Part shown: positions 27,672 to 36,897 of the stretch, one piece after another
Layout: each line of letters opens with the position of its first letter
Position numbering within the stretch: position 1 is the first letter of the stretch
From: DATGZX01 sp035296965
GTDB lineage: Bacteria; Planctomycetota; Planctomycetia; Gemmatales; Gemmataceae
Length of the DNA: 64,000 nucleotides
Assembly (NCBI GenBank): GCA_035296965.1
Contig: DATGZX010000101.1
Span: 1 to 64,000 of the forward strand
Direction of reading: 5' to 3'
Program-made: the position numbers and the translations under genes
The notes under the pieces: generated by a model
Seen by the model: the letters and a program-made list of their open reading frames with translations, nothing else
What the model was told of the DNA's origin: nothing
Database searches by the model: none

Positions 27672-28964
27672 ATGGCCGTAGCCCAAGAGTTCCTGGAGCG
27701 CCCGGCCCTGATTCGCTTGCAGGAGGATCGGTTACGCGCACTGTTGAGCGAGATCGTGACCGACAATCGCTTCTACGCAGGCAAGTTTGCACGGGCGGGA
27801 CTCAGCGCCTCGAGCGTCAACTCACTGGAAGAATTCAGGCGCGTGCCCTTCACTACCAAGGCAGAGCTGATCGCAGATCAGGAGGCGCATCCCCCCTACG
27901 GAGAAGTGCACACCTACCCCTTGGCCCATTACACAAGATTTCATCAAACCTCAGGAACCAAGGGACAACCGCTGCGCTGGCTGGATACGCCTCAATCTTG
28001 GGATTGGCTGTTAAGGTGCTGGGAAATCATGTACCGGATCGCAGGGATCCAGTCGACCGACCGACTTTTTTTCCCGTTTTCGTTTGGCCCGTTTCTCGGC
28101 TTCTGGTCAGCGTTTGATGCGGGGAGCCGGCTTGGATGCCTCTGTTTGCCCGGCGGCGGCATGAGTAGCGCTGGTCGCTTGCGCTTCTTGATCGACAACA
28201 AGGCGACCGTGGTGTTATGCACCCCGACTTACGCCCAGCACCTGGCCGAGGTTGCCACCGAGTTGGGGATCGACCTGGCCGGATCCAGCATCCGAGCCGT
28301 CATCGTTGCTGGCGAGCCGGGCGGGAGTATCAGCGCCACGCGCGGGCGCATAGAGTCGGCCTGGGGCGCGCGGGTTTTCGACCACAGCGGTTTGACGGAA
28401 GTGGGCGCCGCCAGCATCGAATGCCCTGAGAACCCCGCTGGCCTGCATCTTCTCGAGTCGGAGTACATCGGGGAAGTGATCGAGCCAGGAGGCACTCATG
28501 AGGTGGCCCCTGGAGAGATCGGGGAGTTGGTGCTGACGAACCTGGGCCGTTATGGAAGCCCATTGCTTCGTTATCGAACCGGCGACCTCGTCCGGCGCGA
28601 GACTCGGCCTTGTTCGTGTGGGAGGGTTTTTGCTCGGTTCGATGGTGGCATTTTGGCGCGGACAGATGATATGATCCAGGTGCGCGGCAACAACGTCTAC
28701 CCAAGCGCGTTGGAGGCCGTGATACGCCGATTTCCCGAAGTGGCGGAATATCGCGTCGAAGTCGATCAGACGGCGTCGCTGGCTGCCCTGCGGATCGAAC
28801 TGGAGCCAGTGACGACTTCGTCGCCGGCGGCCGTGGCGGAGCGCGTCGAGCGAGCCATCCGCGACGAATTGCTCTTTCGCGCGGAGGTCAAAACCGTGGC
28901 GCCGGGCAGCCTGCCTCGCTATGAAATGAAGTCCAGGCGCGTCCAAGTGAAAACGAAGAAATGA
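27672..28964 (+). CDS. PaaK-like (phenylacetate-CoA ligase family) adenylating enzyme
   Basis: This 430-residue protein has the phosphate-binding loop 'HQTSGTKGQPLRW', the 'DHSGLTEVGA' motif, 'YRTGDLVRRETRPCSCGR' (the CxCGR motif of PaaK proteins) and 'DDMIQVRGNNVYP'. It should activate a carboxylic acid as an acyl- or aryl-adenylate and pass it to CoA or another thiol. Length and motif order match PaaK (about 430 residues). The ATG at 27672 is preceded by AAGGGG. The acid substrate is unknown; the chorismate-lyase-like gene at 40942 makes an aromatic acid a reasonable guess. Confidence 0.87.
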   Translation: MAVAQEFLERPALIRLQEDRLRALLSEIVTDNRFYAGKFARAGLSASSVNSLEEFRRVPFTTKAELIADQEAHPPYGEVHTYPLAHYTRFHQTSGTKGQPLRWLDTPQSWDWLLRCWEIMYRIAGIQSTDRLFFPFSFGPFLGFWSAFDAGSRLGCLCLPGGGMSSAGRLRFLIDNKATVVLCTPTYAQHLAEVATELGIDLAGSSIRAVIVAGEPGGSISATRGRIESAWGARVFDHSGLTEVGAASIECPENPAGLHLLESEYIGEVIEPGGTHEVAPGEIGELVLTNLGRYGSPLLRYRTGDLVRRETRPCSCGRVFARFDGGILARTDDMIQVRGNNVYPSALEAVIRRFPEVAEYRVEVDQTASLAALRIELEPVTTSSPAAVAERVERAIRDELLFRAEVKTVAPGSLPRYEMKSRRVQVKTKK

Positions 28965-29003
28965 CGATTGAAAAACGGGCAGACCCTTTTTTGACCGGCT
29001 CTC

Positions 29004-29047
29004 AAATAGGACGCAAATAGGACGCAAATAGGACGCAAATAGGACGC
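29004..29047 (+). repeat. Four 11-bp tandem repeats (AAATAGGACGC)
   Basis: Four exact consecutive copies of an 11-base unit lie between the PaaK-like gene and propeller gene 2, ending 23 bases before its start codon. The period is close to one DNA helical turn. A protein-binding array or a slippage-prone spacer are both possible. Confidence 0.85.
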
Positions 29048-29070
29048 AGATTTGGATAGGATGTGACGCT

Positions 29071-31383
29071 ATGAAACGAGTCCTCTCGACGTTAGCGGGC
29101 GGCATTCTCGCTTTTTCCTTTTATCTTGTTGCCTCTCCTTTCGTGGCAGCTGGAGATTGGACCCATTGGCGCGGGCCGGAGCAAACTGGAGTCTCGCGCG
29201 AGCAAGACTTGCCGGAGCGCTTCTCACTAAACCCGAACGTCCCGCAGAGCAACCTGATTTGGAAACAGCCCTACGGCGGTCGATCCACCCCATTGATCAT
29301 GAATGGCCGGGTCTTCATTATCGACGATGCCGGCCCCAAGGGTGAGACGCCGGAAGAGCGGGTGCTCAAGCAGGAACGCGTCGTGGCCTTCGATGCGGAC
29401 ACGGGCAAGGTGCTCTGGGAGTATCGTTTCAACGTTTTCCAATCGGATATTGTCGCGAGCCGGCTGGGCTGGACGAACCTGGCAGGCGATCCGGAAACGG
29501 GCAATATCTACGCCCATGGAACGCAAGGCTTCCTCCTCTGTCTTGATCGCGACGGCAAACTGGTTTGGTCGCACTCTCTTACGGAAGAATATGGCCGGAT
29601 TAGCGGATATGGCGGCCGCATGGCCAGTCCCATCGTTGACGGCGATCTCGTAATCCAGGGCATGGTGAACGCGAGCTGGGGAGACCAGGCTCGCGGCGGT
29701 AACCGTTTTGTGGCTTTTGATAAGCGGACTGGGGCCGTGGTCTGGTGGTCCCAACCCGGTGACCAGGTTAGAGGGACTTACTACTCGTCCCCGGTGGTGG
29801 CCGTCATCAATGGAGAACGTCTGGTAATAAGCGGCGCCTCGGATGGCTCCGTGTACGCCCTGAAAGTCCGCACTGGTGAAAAGGTCTGGGGGTACACTTT
29901 CGGGGCGCGGGCCATCAACACGTCGCCCGTCGTTTCCGGCAACTATGTGTACATCACGCATGGTGAGGAGAGCCCTGGGACCAACGTCCAGGGCCGCATC
30001 ATTTGCCTCGACGCTGGCAAGGTGGTCAAGGGCAAGCCGACGTTGGTTTGGCAGGTGGACGGCATCAAAGCATCTTATGCTTCTCCCATCATCCACGATG
30101 ATCGCCTCTACGTCCCTGACGAGGCAGGCAATCTGCACTGCTTCGATGCATCGAATGGGAAGCTGATCTGGAAGTTCAGGTATGGCAGAGTCGTGAAGGG
30201 CTCGCCAGTCTGGGCTGACGATAAGATCTACCTTGCCGACGTGAATGCAACATTCCTCATCCTGAAGCCAGCAGCAAGCCAGTGCGTGAGACTCCACAAA
30301 CAATTCTTCCCAAGCACGGAAGGGACGGGGGCAAACGTCGAAATCAACGGCACGCCGGCGGTCGCCAATGGCCGGGTGTACTTCATGACCCGCGACGAGA
30401 TCTATTGCATCGGCAAGCCCAACCACAACGCCAAATCAATCCCCATTCCGGCACGCCTAGGCGCAGCCCTCCCAGTTCCGGGCGCCAAGGCTACACACCT
30501 GCAGATTTTCCCCGCGGACGTTGTTCTAGGGCCCGGCGATAGTCAAGCTTTCAAGGCGCGCACTTATGATGCAAACGGCCAGTTTCTCCGCGAAGTGAAG
30601 GCTGAATGGTCTTTGCCATCGCCCCCTTCACCTCCTAATTCCAAGGTTGTCATTCCGCCCCTTCGCGGCGAGATCGATCCCGAGGGACAATTAACGACTG
30701 CCAAGGAACTACCTGGCCAGCAAGGGATTGTGGTCGCCAAGGCGGATGGACTGGTGGCCCGGGGACGCGTGCGCGTGGCGCCGCCATTGCCGTACAAGCA
30801 AGATTTCAAGAAGGTGCCTCTGGAGCGCACACCCGGCGGCTGGATCAATTGTCAGGGGAAGTTCATCGTCGTCGAGAAAGATGGCTCAAAGGTGTTGAAG
30901 AAGTTGGCCGACAATCCCAATCCGCTTCTATGCCGGGCCTATTCGTACATGGGGCTCCCTAGCTTGACGAACTACACCATTCAAGCCGATGTCATGGGCG
31001 AGCAAAAGCGGGCGGATCTGCCGGACATGGGCATCGTTGCCAATCGCTATACCCTTGAACTCGACGGCAACAAGCAGCGCCTGCGCATCCTCTCCTGGGA
31101 AGCGCTGCCACGCATCGACAAAGTACGCGCCTGGGAATGGAAGGCGGACGTGTGGTATCGCATGAGATTGTCGGTCCACGTCAATGGCGATAAAGCCGAA
31201 ATCCGCGGCAAAGTCTGGCCCCGCGACGAGAAAGAACCCGCTGACTGGAGCATCGAATTCGACGACCCGCTTCCCAATCGCGAGGGTAGCCCTGCAATCT
31301 ACGCCTACGCTACCGGCATCCTCGATAAGGAGCCGGGGGCGGCAGTTTATTACGACAACGTCAGTGTGACACCTAATAAATAA
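29071..31383 (+). CDS. Exported PQQ-like beta-propeller protein 2 with a C-terminal sugar-binding-like domain
   Basis: This 770-residue protein has a signal peptide (about 1-26) and then 'AGDWTHWRGPEQTGVS'. Propeller blades run to about residue 460 ('AFDADTGKVLWEYR', 'AFDKRTGAVVWWSQ', 'CFDASNGKLIWKFR'). An immunoglobulin-like stretch follows (about 470-565), and the last 200 residues resemble a concanavalin-type laminin-G/DUF1080-like sandwich ('YNVSVTP'-type end, 'NYTIQADVMGE'). No catalytic residues are evident. It is probably a large secreted or periplasmic binding protein. Confidence 0.83.
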   Translation: MKRVLSTLAGGILAFSFYLVASPFVAAGDWTHWRGPEQTGVSREQDLPERFSLNPNVPQSNLIWKQPYGGRSTPLIMNGRVFIIDDAGPKGETPEERVLKQERVVAFDADTGKVLWEYRFNVFQSDIVASRLGWTNLAGDPETGNIYAHGTQGFLLCLDRDGKLVWSHSLTEEYGRISGYGGRMASPIVDGDLVIQGMVNASWGDQARGGNRFVAFDKRTGAVVWWSQPGDQVRGTYYSSPVVAVINGERLVISGASDGSVYALKVRTGEKVWGYTFGARAINTSPVVSGNYVYITHGEESPGTNVQGRIICLDAGKVVKGKPTLVWQVDGIKASYASPIIHDDRLYVPDEAGNLHCFDASNGKLIWKFRYGRVVKGSPVWADDKIYLADVNATFLILKPAASQCVRLHKQFFPSTEGTGANVEINGTPAVANGRVYFMTRDEIYCIGKPNHNAKSIPIPARLGAALPVPGAKATHLQIFPADVVLGPGDSQAFKARTYDANGQFLREVKAEWSLPSPPSPPNSKVVIPPLRGEIDPEGQLTTAKELPGQQGIVVAKADGLVARGRVRVAPPLPYKQDFKKVPLERTPGGWINCQGKFIVVEKDGSKVLKKLADNPNPLLCRAYSYMGLPSLTNYTIQADVMGEQKRADLPDMGIVANRYTLELDGNKQRLRILSWEALPRIDKVRAWEWKADVWYRMRLSVHVNGDKAEIRGKVWPRDEKEPADWSIEFDDPLPNREGSPAIYAYATGILDKEPGAAVYYDNVSVTPNK

Positions 31384-31461
31384 ACGGTCCCTGGTCGGTG
31401 GCAAATGGCCTTCGGGCATAGACGAGTAAGCAGGGGCCTTCGTGTTGAAGGGATTTAAGTG

Positions 31462-33150
31462 ATGAAATCGTATCGTACTTTACGCCGGTGGCTCGCGGCG
31501 GGCATCAGCTTGGCCGTACTGGGTGTGGTTGTGGCTTTGGTCGCTCATCGTTCTGGTCCTATCGAGACAGCGCAGAAGGCTCGGGCGGACGAGATTCAGG
31601 CCAAGATCTCGCATGCGTGGGCCCTCTTCGGTGGCAGCGCGAGCCGCAACATGGTCAACACGCTGGACAAGAACATCCCGTTCGAGTGCAACGTGGACAA
31701 GGGGCAGGAGAAGAACATCAAGTGGTCCGCCCAGCTGGGCTCCAAGTCATACGGTGGGCCGATCATTGCCGGCGGCCAGGTCTATGCAGGCACGAATAAC
31801 GAAGCCCCGCGCAACCCGAAAATCACGGGCGACAAGGGCATTTTGATGTGCTTCAAGGAGTCGGACGGCAGTTTCCTTTGGCAGGCGGTGCACGACAAGC
31901 TCGCCTCCGGCATTGTCAACGATTGGACCCGCGAAGGCTTGTGCTCGACCCCTTGCGTGGAAGGCAACCGTGTTTACTACGTCAGCAACCGGTGCGAGCT
32001 GGTTTGTGCGGCCACACATGGCTTCCTCGACGGCAAGAACGACGGCGCCCAGGATGAGCAGTACAAGAGTAAGCTCGACGCCGATTTCATCTGGCGCCTG
32101 GACATGATGAAGGAGTTGAACGTATTTCCGCACAACATGTCGGCTTGCGCTCCGCTCATCGTCGGCAGTATCATCTTTGTGGTGACGGCGAATGGCGTGG
32201 ATGAAGGACACATCAATGTTCCTTCGCCCAAGGCGCCGAGCTTTATCGCCGTGGACAAGAAGACCGGTAAACTTCTTTGGTCCGACAATTCTCCGTCCGT
32301 TGCTCTCCTTCAAGGAGCAGGCAAGGAAGCCGATTTCAAGCAGCTTGTGAACAAGGGCGAGCTGCTCATGCACGGGCAGTGGTCCAATCCGGCTTACGCC
32401 GAAGTGAACGGCCACCCGCAAGTCATTTTCCCAGGCGGCGACGGTTGGCTGCGGTCCTTCGAGCCGGCTACGGGCAAGTTACTTTGGAAGTTCGATTGCA
32501 ATCCCAAAGATTCGAAGTACGAGTTGGGCGGCCGGGGCACGCGCAGCGATTTCATCGCGACACCGGTCGTCTATGACAAGAAGGTGTACATCGGCGTCGG
32601 CCAAGATCCGGAGCATTACGAGGGCGTGGGCCACTTGTGGTGCATCGATCTCGAAAAAGCCGATCGCCTGGGTCAGACGAACAAAGACAACGACGTTTCG
32701 CCAAGGAACGACAACTTTGACCCGAAGAATCCTGTGAACAAGGATTCTGCCTTGCACTGGCATTTCGGGGGGCCCGTGTCGGCGGATTTGGCAGCAAAGA
32801 TTGGCCGGGACTATCAGTTCGGCCGCACCATGAGCACGTGCGCCATCCATGACGGAATCGTCTACGTGGGAGAGTTAGCCGGCTATCTTCATTGCCTCGA
32901 TGCGCAAACCGGCGAGGAGTACTGGAACCACGATCTGAAGGCCGCCATCTGGGGCTCGGCGTACTGGGTGGATGGCAAGGTTTATATCGGGACGGAAGAC
33001 GGCGATATCTACGTCTTCTCCCACGGCAAGGAGAAGAAAGTGCTCGGCAAAATGGACATGAAGCACGCGGTCCGCAGCACACCGGTGGTGGCCAATGGGG
33101 TCATGTACATTTTGACCGAGAGCGTCTTGTACGCGATTGCGAAGCCGTAA
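31462..33150 (+). CDS. Exported PQQ-like beta-propeller protein 3
   Basis: This 562-residue protein has an N-terminal hydrophobic segment ('WLAAGISLAVLGVVVALVAH') that can be a signal or an anchor. The mature part has a start motif ('AWALFGGSASRNMVN') unlike the 'WPQWRGP' of its neighbours, and blades such as 'AVDKKTGKLLWSDN' and 'SFEPATGKLLWKFD' separated by unusually long loops with several cysteines. The ATG at 31462 is preferred over the GTG at 31459. It is 78 bases downstream of propeller protein 2, so both may be expressed together. Confidence 0.85.
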   Translation: MKSYRTLRRWLAAGISLAVLGVVVALVAHRSGPIETAQKARADEIQAKISHAWALFGGSASRNMVNTLDKNIPFECNVDKGQEKNIKWSAQLGSKSYGGPIIAGGQVYAGTNNEAPRNPKITGDKGILMCFKESDGSFLWQAVHDKLASGIVNDWTREGLCSTPCVEGNRVYYVSNRCELVCAATHGFLDGKNDGAQDEQYKSKLDADFIWRLDMMKELNVFPHNMSACAPLIVGSIIFVVTANGVDEGHINVPSPKAPSFIAVDKKTGKLLWSDNSPSVALLQGAGKEADFKQLVNKGELLMHGQWSNPAYAEVNGHPQVIFPGGDGWLRSFEPATGKLLWKFDCNPKDSKYELGGRGTRSDFIATPVVYDKKVYIGVGQDPEHYEGVGHLWCIDLEKADRLGQTNKDNDVSPRNDNFDPKNPVNKDSALHWHFGGPVSADLAAKIGRDYQFGRTMSTCAIHDGIVYVGELAGYLHCLDAQTGEEYWNHDLKAAIWGSAYWVDGKVYIGTEDGDIYVFSHGKEKKVLGKMDMKHAVRSTPVVANGVMYILTESVLYAIAKP

Positions 33151-33183
33151 TTCGGGCTGGAACTGTCGGGCTGGTTTCTGCTC

Positions 33184-33304
33184 ATACTAGCCCGAAGCGT
33201 GAGCGAGGTCCTCGCTTACCAGCTGATACTAGCCCGAAGTGCTAACGAGATCCTCGCTCACGCTTCGGGCTAGTGTCAGCGGATTGGTGCGCGGTGATGT
33301 AGAT
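33184..33304. repeat. REP-like palindromic element, copy 2
   Basis: A full palindrome (33223-33279) starts CTGATACTAGCCCGAAG and ends CTTCGGGCTAGTGTCAG. A partial second arm lies upstream from 33184. The tail GGTGCGCGGTGATGTAGAT runs directly into the ATG at 33305, so the repeat's GGTGAT probably serves as the ribosome site of the next gene. Confidence 0.85.
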
Positions 33305-34126
33305 ATGGCGACACAGGCAAAGGAGCTCTGGAGCTTGGTCCTGGATCATCAGCAGATTGATCCAGAAGGACTGGCTACCGCCATTGAGGAAGGGGCAGCC
33401 GACGAAGGACTGGACTATCGAACTCGGCTTCTCATCCGCGATTCTGTCGAGGCTTTGAAAGGACACTGGGGAGAGGGGCGCGTCGCGACATGGTTGGCAG
33501 CCTGCCCCGCGCGTGAAATGATTGAGCCAATCTTGCGAGAGAGGTTCGATCGTCCTGGATTCCCTTTTCTTAGCGAGCAAATTATGGAACCTACTCGCCC
33601 GGAGACGATCAAGCAATTCCTTCGCGAATTAGGCAACCAATTGCGCTCTCGAACTCGAATCGATGTGGGCGGGTCAGTCGCACTCATTTTGCCCGGATAT
33701 CTCACGCGTCGGACGCAGGATTTGGATGTTGTGAATGAAGTGCCCTCGGAAATCCGCTCGCAGGGGAAGTTTCTGAATGAACTAATGCAACGTTATCAGT
33801 TACAGCTATCGCATTTCCAATCCCGTTATCTCCCGCAGAGCTGGGAGCAGCGCGTTCACTCGTTAGGCGCTCTTGGGCGATTGGAGGTTTATCTACTCGA
33901 TGTTTATGACGTCTTCTTGAGCAAGCTCTTTAGTGCTCGCGAAAAGGACCGCGACGATCTGCGTGCTCTACTCCCTCATCTCTCCAAAGACGCGATCAGC
34001 GCGCGGCTGCTCGATACCACAAAACCCTTTTTGAGCGAGACCGCCTTTCGCGAGCAGGCAGCTAAGAACTGGTACATCCTATTTGGAGAACCTCTTCCTT
34101 CCTGGACAGAACCTACCGAAACATGA
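33305..34126 (+). CDS. Nucleotidyltransferase-like protein
   Basis: This 273-residue protein has 'DVGGSVALILPGYLTRRTQDLDVV' split around residues 120-143. The GGS and DLD parts correspond to the GS and DxD motifs of minimal nucleotidyltransferases (as in DUF6036/AbiEii-type proteins). A region rich in Leu and Tyr follows ('LEVYLLDVYDVFLSKLFSAR', as in 'DLxxxKLxAxRxKD'). The first 100 residues are helical and I cannot place them. Such proteins are often the toxin or sensor part of toxin-antitoxin systems, but no antitoxin gene is seen here. It overlaps the next gene by four bases (ATGA), so it may be an incidental or recent insertion in the cluster. Confidence 0.65.
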   Translation: MATQAKELWSLVLDHQQIDPEGLATAIEEGAADEGLDYRTRLLIRDSVEALKGHWGEGRVATWLAACPAREMIEPILRERFDRPGFPFLSEQIMEPTRPETIKQFLRELGNQLRSRTRIDVGGSVALILPGYLTRRTQDLDVVNEVPSEIRSQGKFLNELMQRYQLQLSHFQSRYLPQSWEQRVHSLGALGRLEVYLLDVYDVFLSKLFSAREKDRDDLRALLPHLSKDAISARLLDTTKPFLSETAFREQAAKNWYILFGEPLPSWTEPTET

Positions 34127-35229
34127 CCAAAGCAAACACCACCGCTTCTCCTGAGAAAATCAAACAGGCCCGGGAGAAACTCGACGCGCACGTGCGCGAG
34201 ATCGTCGGCTGGCATTTCAATTCCGAAACCGGCACGCCCTTCTGGCTGGATCGGGCCAAAACGCTGGGCTTCGATCCGCGCAAGGAAGTTCACGGGTTCG
34301 ATGATTTGAAGAGATTCGGCTTCTTCGAAGACGAATGGCTCCGAGGCGGGCCTGTCCGTCGGTGGGTTCCTCGAGCCTTGCAAAATAAGCCTATTTATGT
34401 CTTTGAGACGGGCGGGACAACCGGTATCCCGAAGTCCCGTATCAACATCGAAGACTTCCGTCTCGATTACGAGATGTTCAGCGAGACCCTGCCTGAGCAA
34501 TACTTCCCGAAGGGAGCCAACTGGCTGATGCTCGGCCCGTCCGGTCCGAGAAGGCTTCGTTTGGCTGTGGAGCATTTATGCCAGCACCGCGGCGGCATTT
34601 GCTTCTGCGTGGACCTCGATCCGCGTTGGGTGGTGAAGCTGATCAAGAAGGGCTGGATGGAGCACCTGAACGCCTACAAGGAGCACGTCATTGACCAGGC
34701 CCTTACAACCTTGAAGGCCGGCCACGATATCAAGTGCATGTTTACGACGCCCAAGCTGCTGGAGTCCTTTGCCGGGGCCCTGGAAAAGCAGGGTTCGAGC
34801 GTCAAGCAAACGGGAATCACCGGCATCTTCTCCGGCGGCACGGAGTTTACGCCGCAGTTCACGCGGTTTGCAGTTGAGGAGCTGCTCGAAGGAGTGTACA
34901 TGACTCCGACCTACGGCAACACCCTGATGGGGTTGGCCTGCTCCAAGCCTGTCAGTGCCGAAGATGGCTACAAGATCAGCTACTACGCGCCGCAGCCAAG
35001 AGCTGTCGTGCAGGTTGTGGATCTGGACGATCCCGATAAACTCGTCGATTATGGCCAGACCGGCCGGGTGATGCTGACGACTCTGACCAAAGAGTTCTTC
35101 ATGCCGCGCTTCCAGGAGCGCGACGAAGGGGAGCGCGAACTGCCGTATGAAAGATTCCCCTGGGACGGCGTCAGCGGCGTCCGGCCCTACCGAGGTTTCG
35201 CGGCAACGACCACGGTGGGCGTGTATTGA
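34123..35229 (+). CDS. LuxE/PaaK-like adenylating protein
   Basis: This 368-residue protein has the adenylation loop 'ETGGTTGIPKSR' (about 92-103), 'SGGTEFTPQFTRF' and 'YMTPTYGNT', as seen in LuxE acyl-protein synthetase and short PaaK-like enzymes. It lacks the C-terminal lid domain of full-size ligases. LuxE proteins activate fatty acids and hand them to LuxC reductase; here the next gene encodes an aldehyde dehydrogenase that could play the LuxC part. Substrate unknown. It shares a four-base overlap with the gene before it. Confidence 0.72.
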   Translation: MTKANTTASPEKIKQAREKLDAHVREIVGWHFNSETGTPFWLDRAKTLGFDPRKEVHGFDDLKRFGFFEDEWLRGGPVRRWVPRALQNKPIYVFETGGTTGIPKSRINIEDFRLDYEMFSETLPEQYFPKGANWLMLGPSGPRRLRLAVEHLCQHRGGICFCVDLDPRWVVKLIKKGWMEHLNAYKEHVIDQALTTLKAGHDIKCMFTTPKLLESFAGALEKQGSSVKQTGITGIFSGGTEFTPQFTRFAVEELLEGVYMTPTYGNTLMGLACSKPVSAEDGYKISYYAPQPRAVVQVVDLDDPDKLVDYGQTGRVMLTTLTKEFFMPRFQERDEGERELPYERFPWDGVSGVRPYRGFAATTTVGVY

Positions 35230-35403
35230 ATGCCTGTCTGCACGCAGTTTGTAGGATTTGAGGCCATCGTGCCGACGCCTGAAAACGGCGCACTCTTGGC
35301 GTACTTTCGGCGCACCTTGGCCCGAGGGATTACTGCACTGACTTTACTTCTTGCACAAGAGCGCTGACCGAAAGATGCCAAGCTTCCGCCCGGAGACTGT
35401 CCG

Positions 35404-36837
35404 ATGATACACATCCCGGTTCTACGATGGGGCGAACCCTACAAAAGCATGGACGTGGACAAAGTCGTCCACTTTGCGACTGGCGAGCCAATGGTTGAGG
35501 TCAGCCGGGCGAACGGCGGCCTGATCGAACGTGACATGCGCCACGCCAAGCGCGCCCGCGATGTTCTTCGCGAATTCCCCATCGCGGAGCTCATCAAGAT
35601 GATCAAGAAGGCGGCCGACTTCTATGTCGAGGCAGAGCTGCCCCTGGGCGACGGCACGCAAACACCCGACCAGTTCGTGCGCATGCAATCCGCCACGACA
35701 GGCCTGCCCGAGCACATGTGCCGGTTCAACATGAAGAAGAACCACTTTGTGCTCAATCAAATGGACAAGATGCTCGACGCTCTCACGCGCGGCCTCGACC
35801 CGGACATCCTGTCGCGCGGCTACGGCGTGGAACACCGCGGCGTTCCGGTAAGCTATCAGGCGCAGTCGCCCGTGTTGGGTCTTGTATTACCCAGCAATTC
35901 GCCCGGCGTGCACACCCTCTGGCTGCCCATCATCCCGATGCAGGTGGGTCTCGTACTGAAGCCGGGGCCGCAGGAACCGTGGACGCCGTTCCGCATGGCG
36001 CAAGCGTTTTACCAGGCAGGGATCCCCAAGCAGGCGATTTCAATCTATCCGGGCCTGGGCGACGTCGGCGCCGCCGTGCTGGCCAGTTGCCCGCGCAGCC
36101 TGATCTTTGGCGGCACCGCCACGGTCGAGCAGTACAAGGGCAATCCGCGCGTGCAGGCGCATGGTCCCGGCTTCAGCAAAATCATTTTGGGCGACGATGA
36201 AGTAGACAACTGGGAAAAGTATCTGTACATCATGGCGGACAGCGTGTTCGTCAACAGCGGCCGTGGCTGCATTAATTGCTCCGGCATCTGGGCTTCTCGG
36301 CACACTCGCGAAATCGCCGAAGCGCTGGCCGAGCGCATCGGCCCGGTCCAACCTCTGCCGCCCGACGATCCCAAGTCTTCGCTCGCCGCGTTTACTGTTG
36401 CAGGTCAAGCCGACGCTATCTCGGCCGACATCGATAAGGACCTTCAAGCGGCCGCCGTCCACGACATGACTGCCAAGTTCGGCAAGCGCCTTGTGAAAAA
36501 GGAACGTTGCGATTACCTGCGGCCGACCGTTATCCTTTGCGACTCTCCCGAACCAGCTATCTCGCGCAAGGAATTCATGTTCCCATTTGCAACGGTCGTC
36601 CAGTGCCCGCAGGACAAGATGCTCGAAGCAATCGGCCCCACACTCGTTTGCTCAGCCGTTACGAAGGACAAAAAATTCCAGCGGGCGCTCATCGACGCGA
36701 TGCATATCGACCGGTTGAATATCGGCCCCATTCCCACGATTCAGCTAAACTGGCTGCAACCGCACGAGGGCAGCATCGTGGATTTCCTGTTCCGGGCCCG
36801 CGCGTTTCAATTCGATAAGGACATGGTGAACGTCTAA
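35404..36837 (+). CDS. Aldehyde dehydrogenase superfamily protein (possible acyl reductase)
   Basis: This 477-residue NAD(P)-dependent enzyme has 'VLGLVLPSNSPGVHTLWLP' (the cofactor region), 'LKPGPQEPWTP' and the catalytic-cysteine motif 'NSGRGCINCSG' (Cys289). The length is typical of the family. Upstream the LuxE-like protein could deliver an activated acid, and downstream the iron alcohol dehydrogenase could reduce the aldehyde, so the trio may carry out acid to aldehyde to alcohol, or the reverse. The 174-base gap before it contains only a short open frame (35230-35367) without support. Confidence 0.85.
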   Translation: MIHIPVLRWGEPYKSMDVDKVVHFATGEPMVEVSRANGGLIERDMRHAKRARDVLREFPIAELIKMIKKAADFYVEAELPLGDGTQTPDQFVRMQSATTGLPEHMCRFNMKKNHFVLNQMDKMLDALTRGLDPDILSRGYGVEHRGVPVSYQAQSPVLGLVLPSNSPGVHTLWLPIIPMQVGLVLKPGPQEPWTPFRMAQAFYQAGIPKQAISIYPGLGDVGAAVLASCPRSLIFGGTATVEQYKGNPRVQAHGPGFSKIILGDDEVDNWEKYLYIMADSVFVNSGRGCINCSGIWASRHTREIAEALAERIGPVQPLPPDDPKSSLAAFTVAGQADAISADIDKDLQAAAVHDMTAKFGKRLVKKERCDYLRPTVILCDSPEPAISRKEFMFPFATVVQCPQDKMLEAIGPTLVCSAVTKDKKFQRALIDAMHIDRLNIGPIPTIQLNWLQPHEGSIVDFLFRARAFQFDKDMVNV

Positions 36838-36897
36838 TGAAGTATGGTTAGGCAACCGCCCGCGGTGCTGTTATAGACCGGTGGGCGTAGGAAGTTA

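Noticed and set aside
29004..29047. CRISPR-like array
   Set aside because: The units are 11 bp with no spacers between them, and there are no cas genes.
29227..30426. 399-codon minus-strand frame in propeller gene 2
   Set aside because: Shadow frame of the propeller; no signal, domain or ribosome site.
35230..35367. 45-residue open frame between the LuxE-like and aldehyde dehydrogenase genes
   Set aside because: It begins right after a stop codon and could be coupled, but it has no ribosome site of its own and no protein-like feature.
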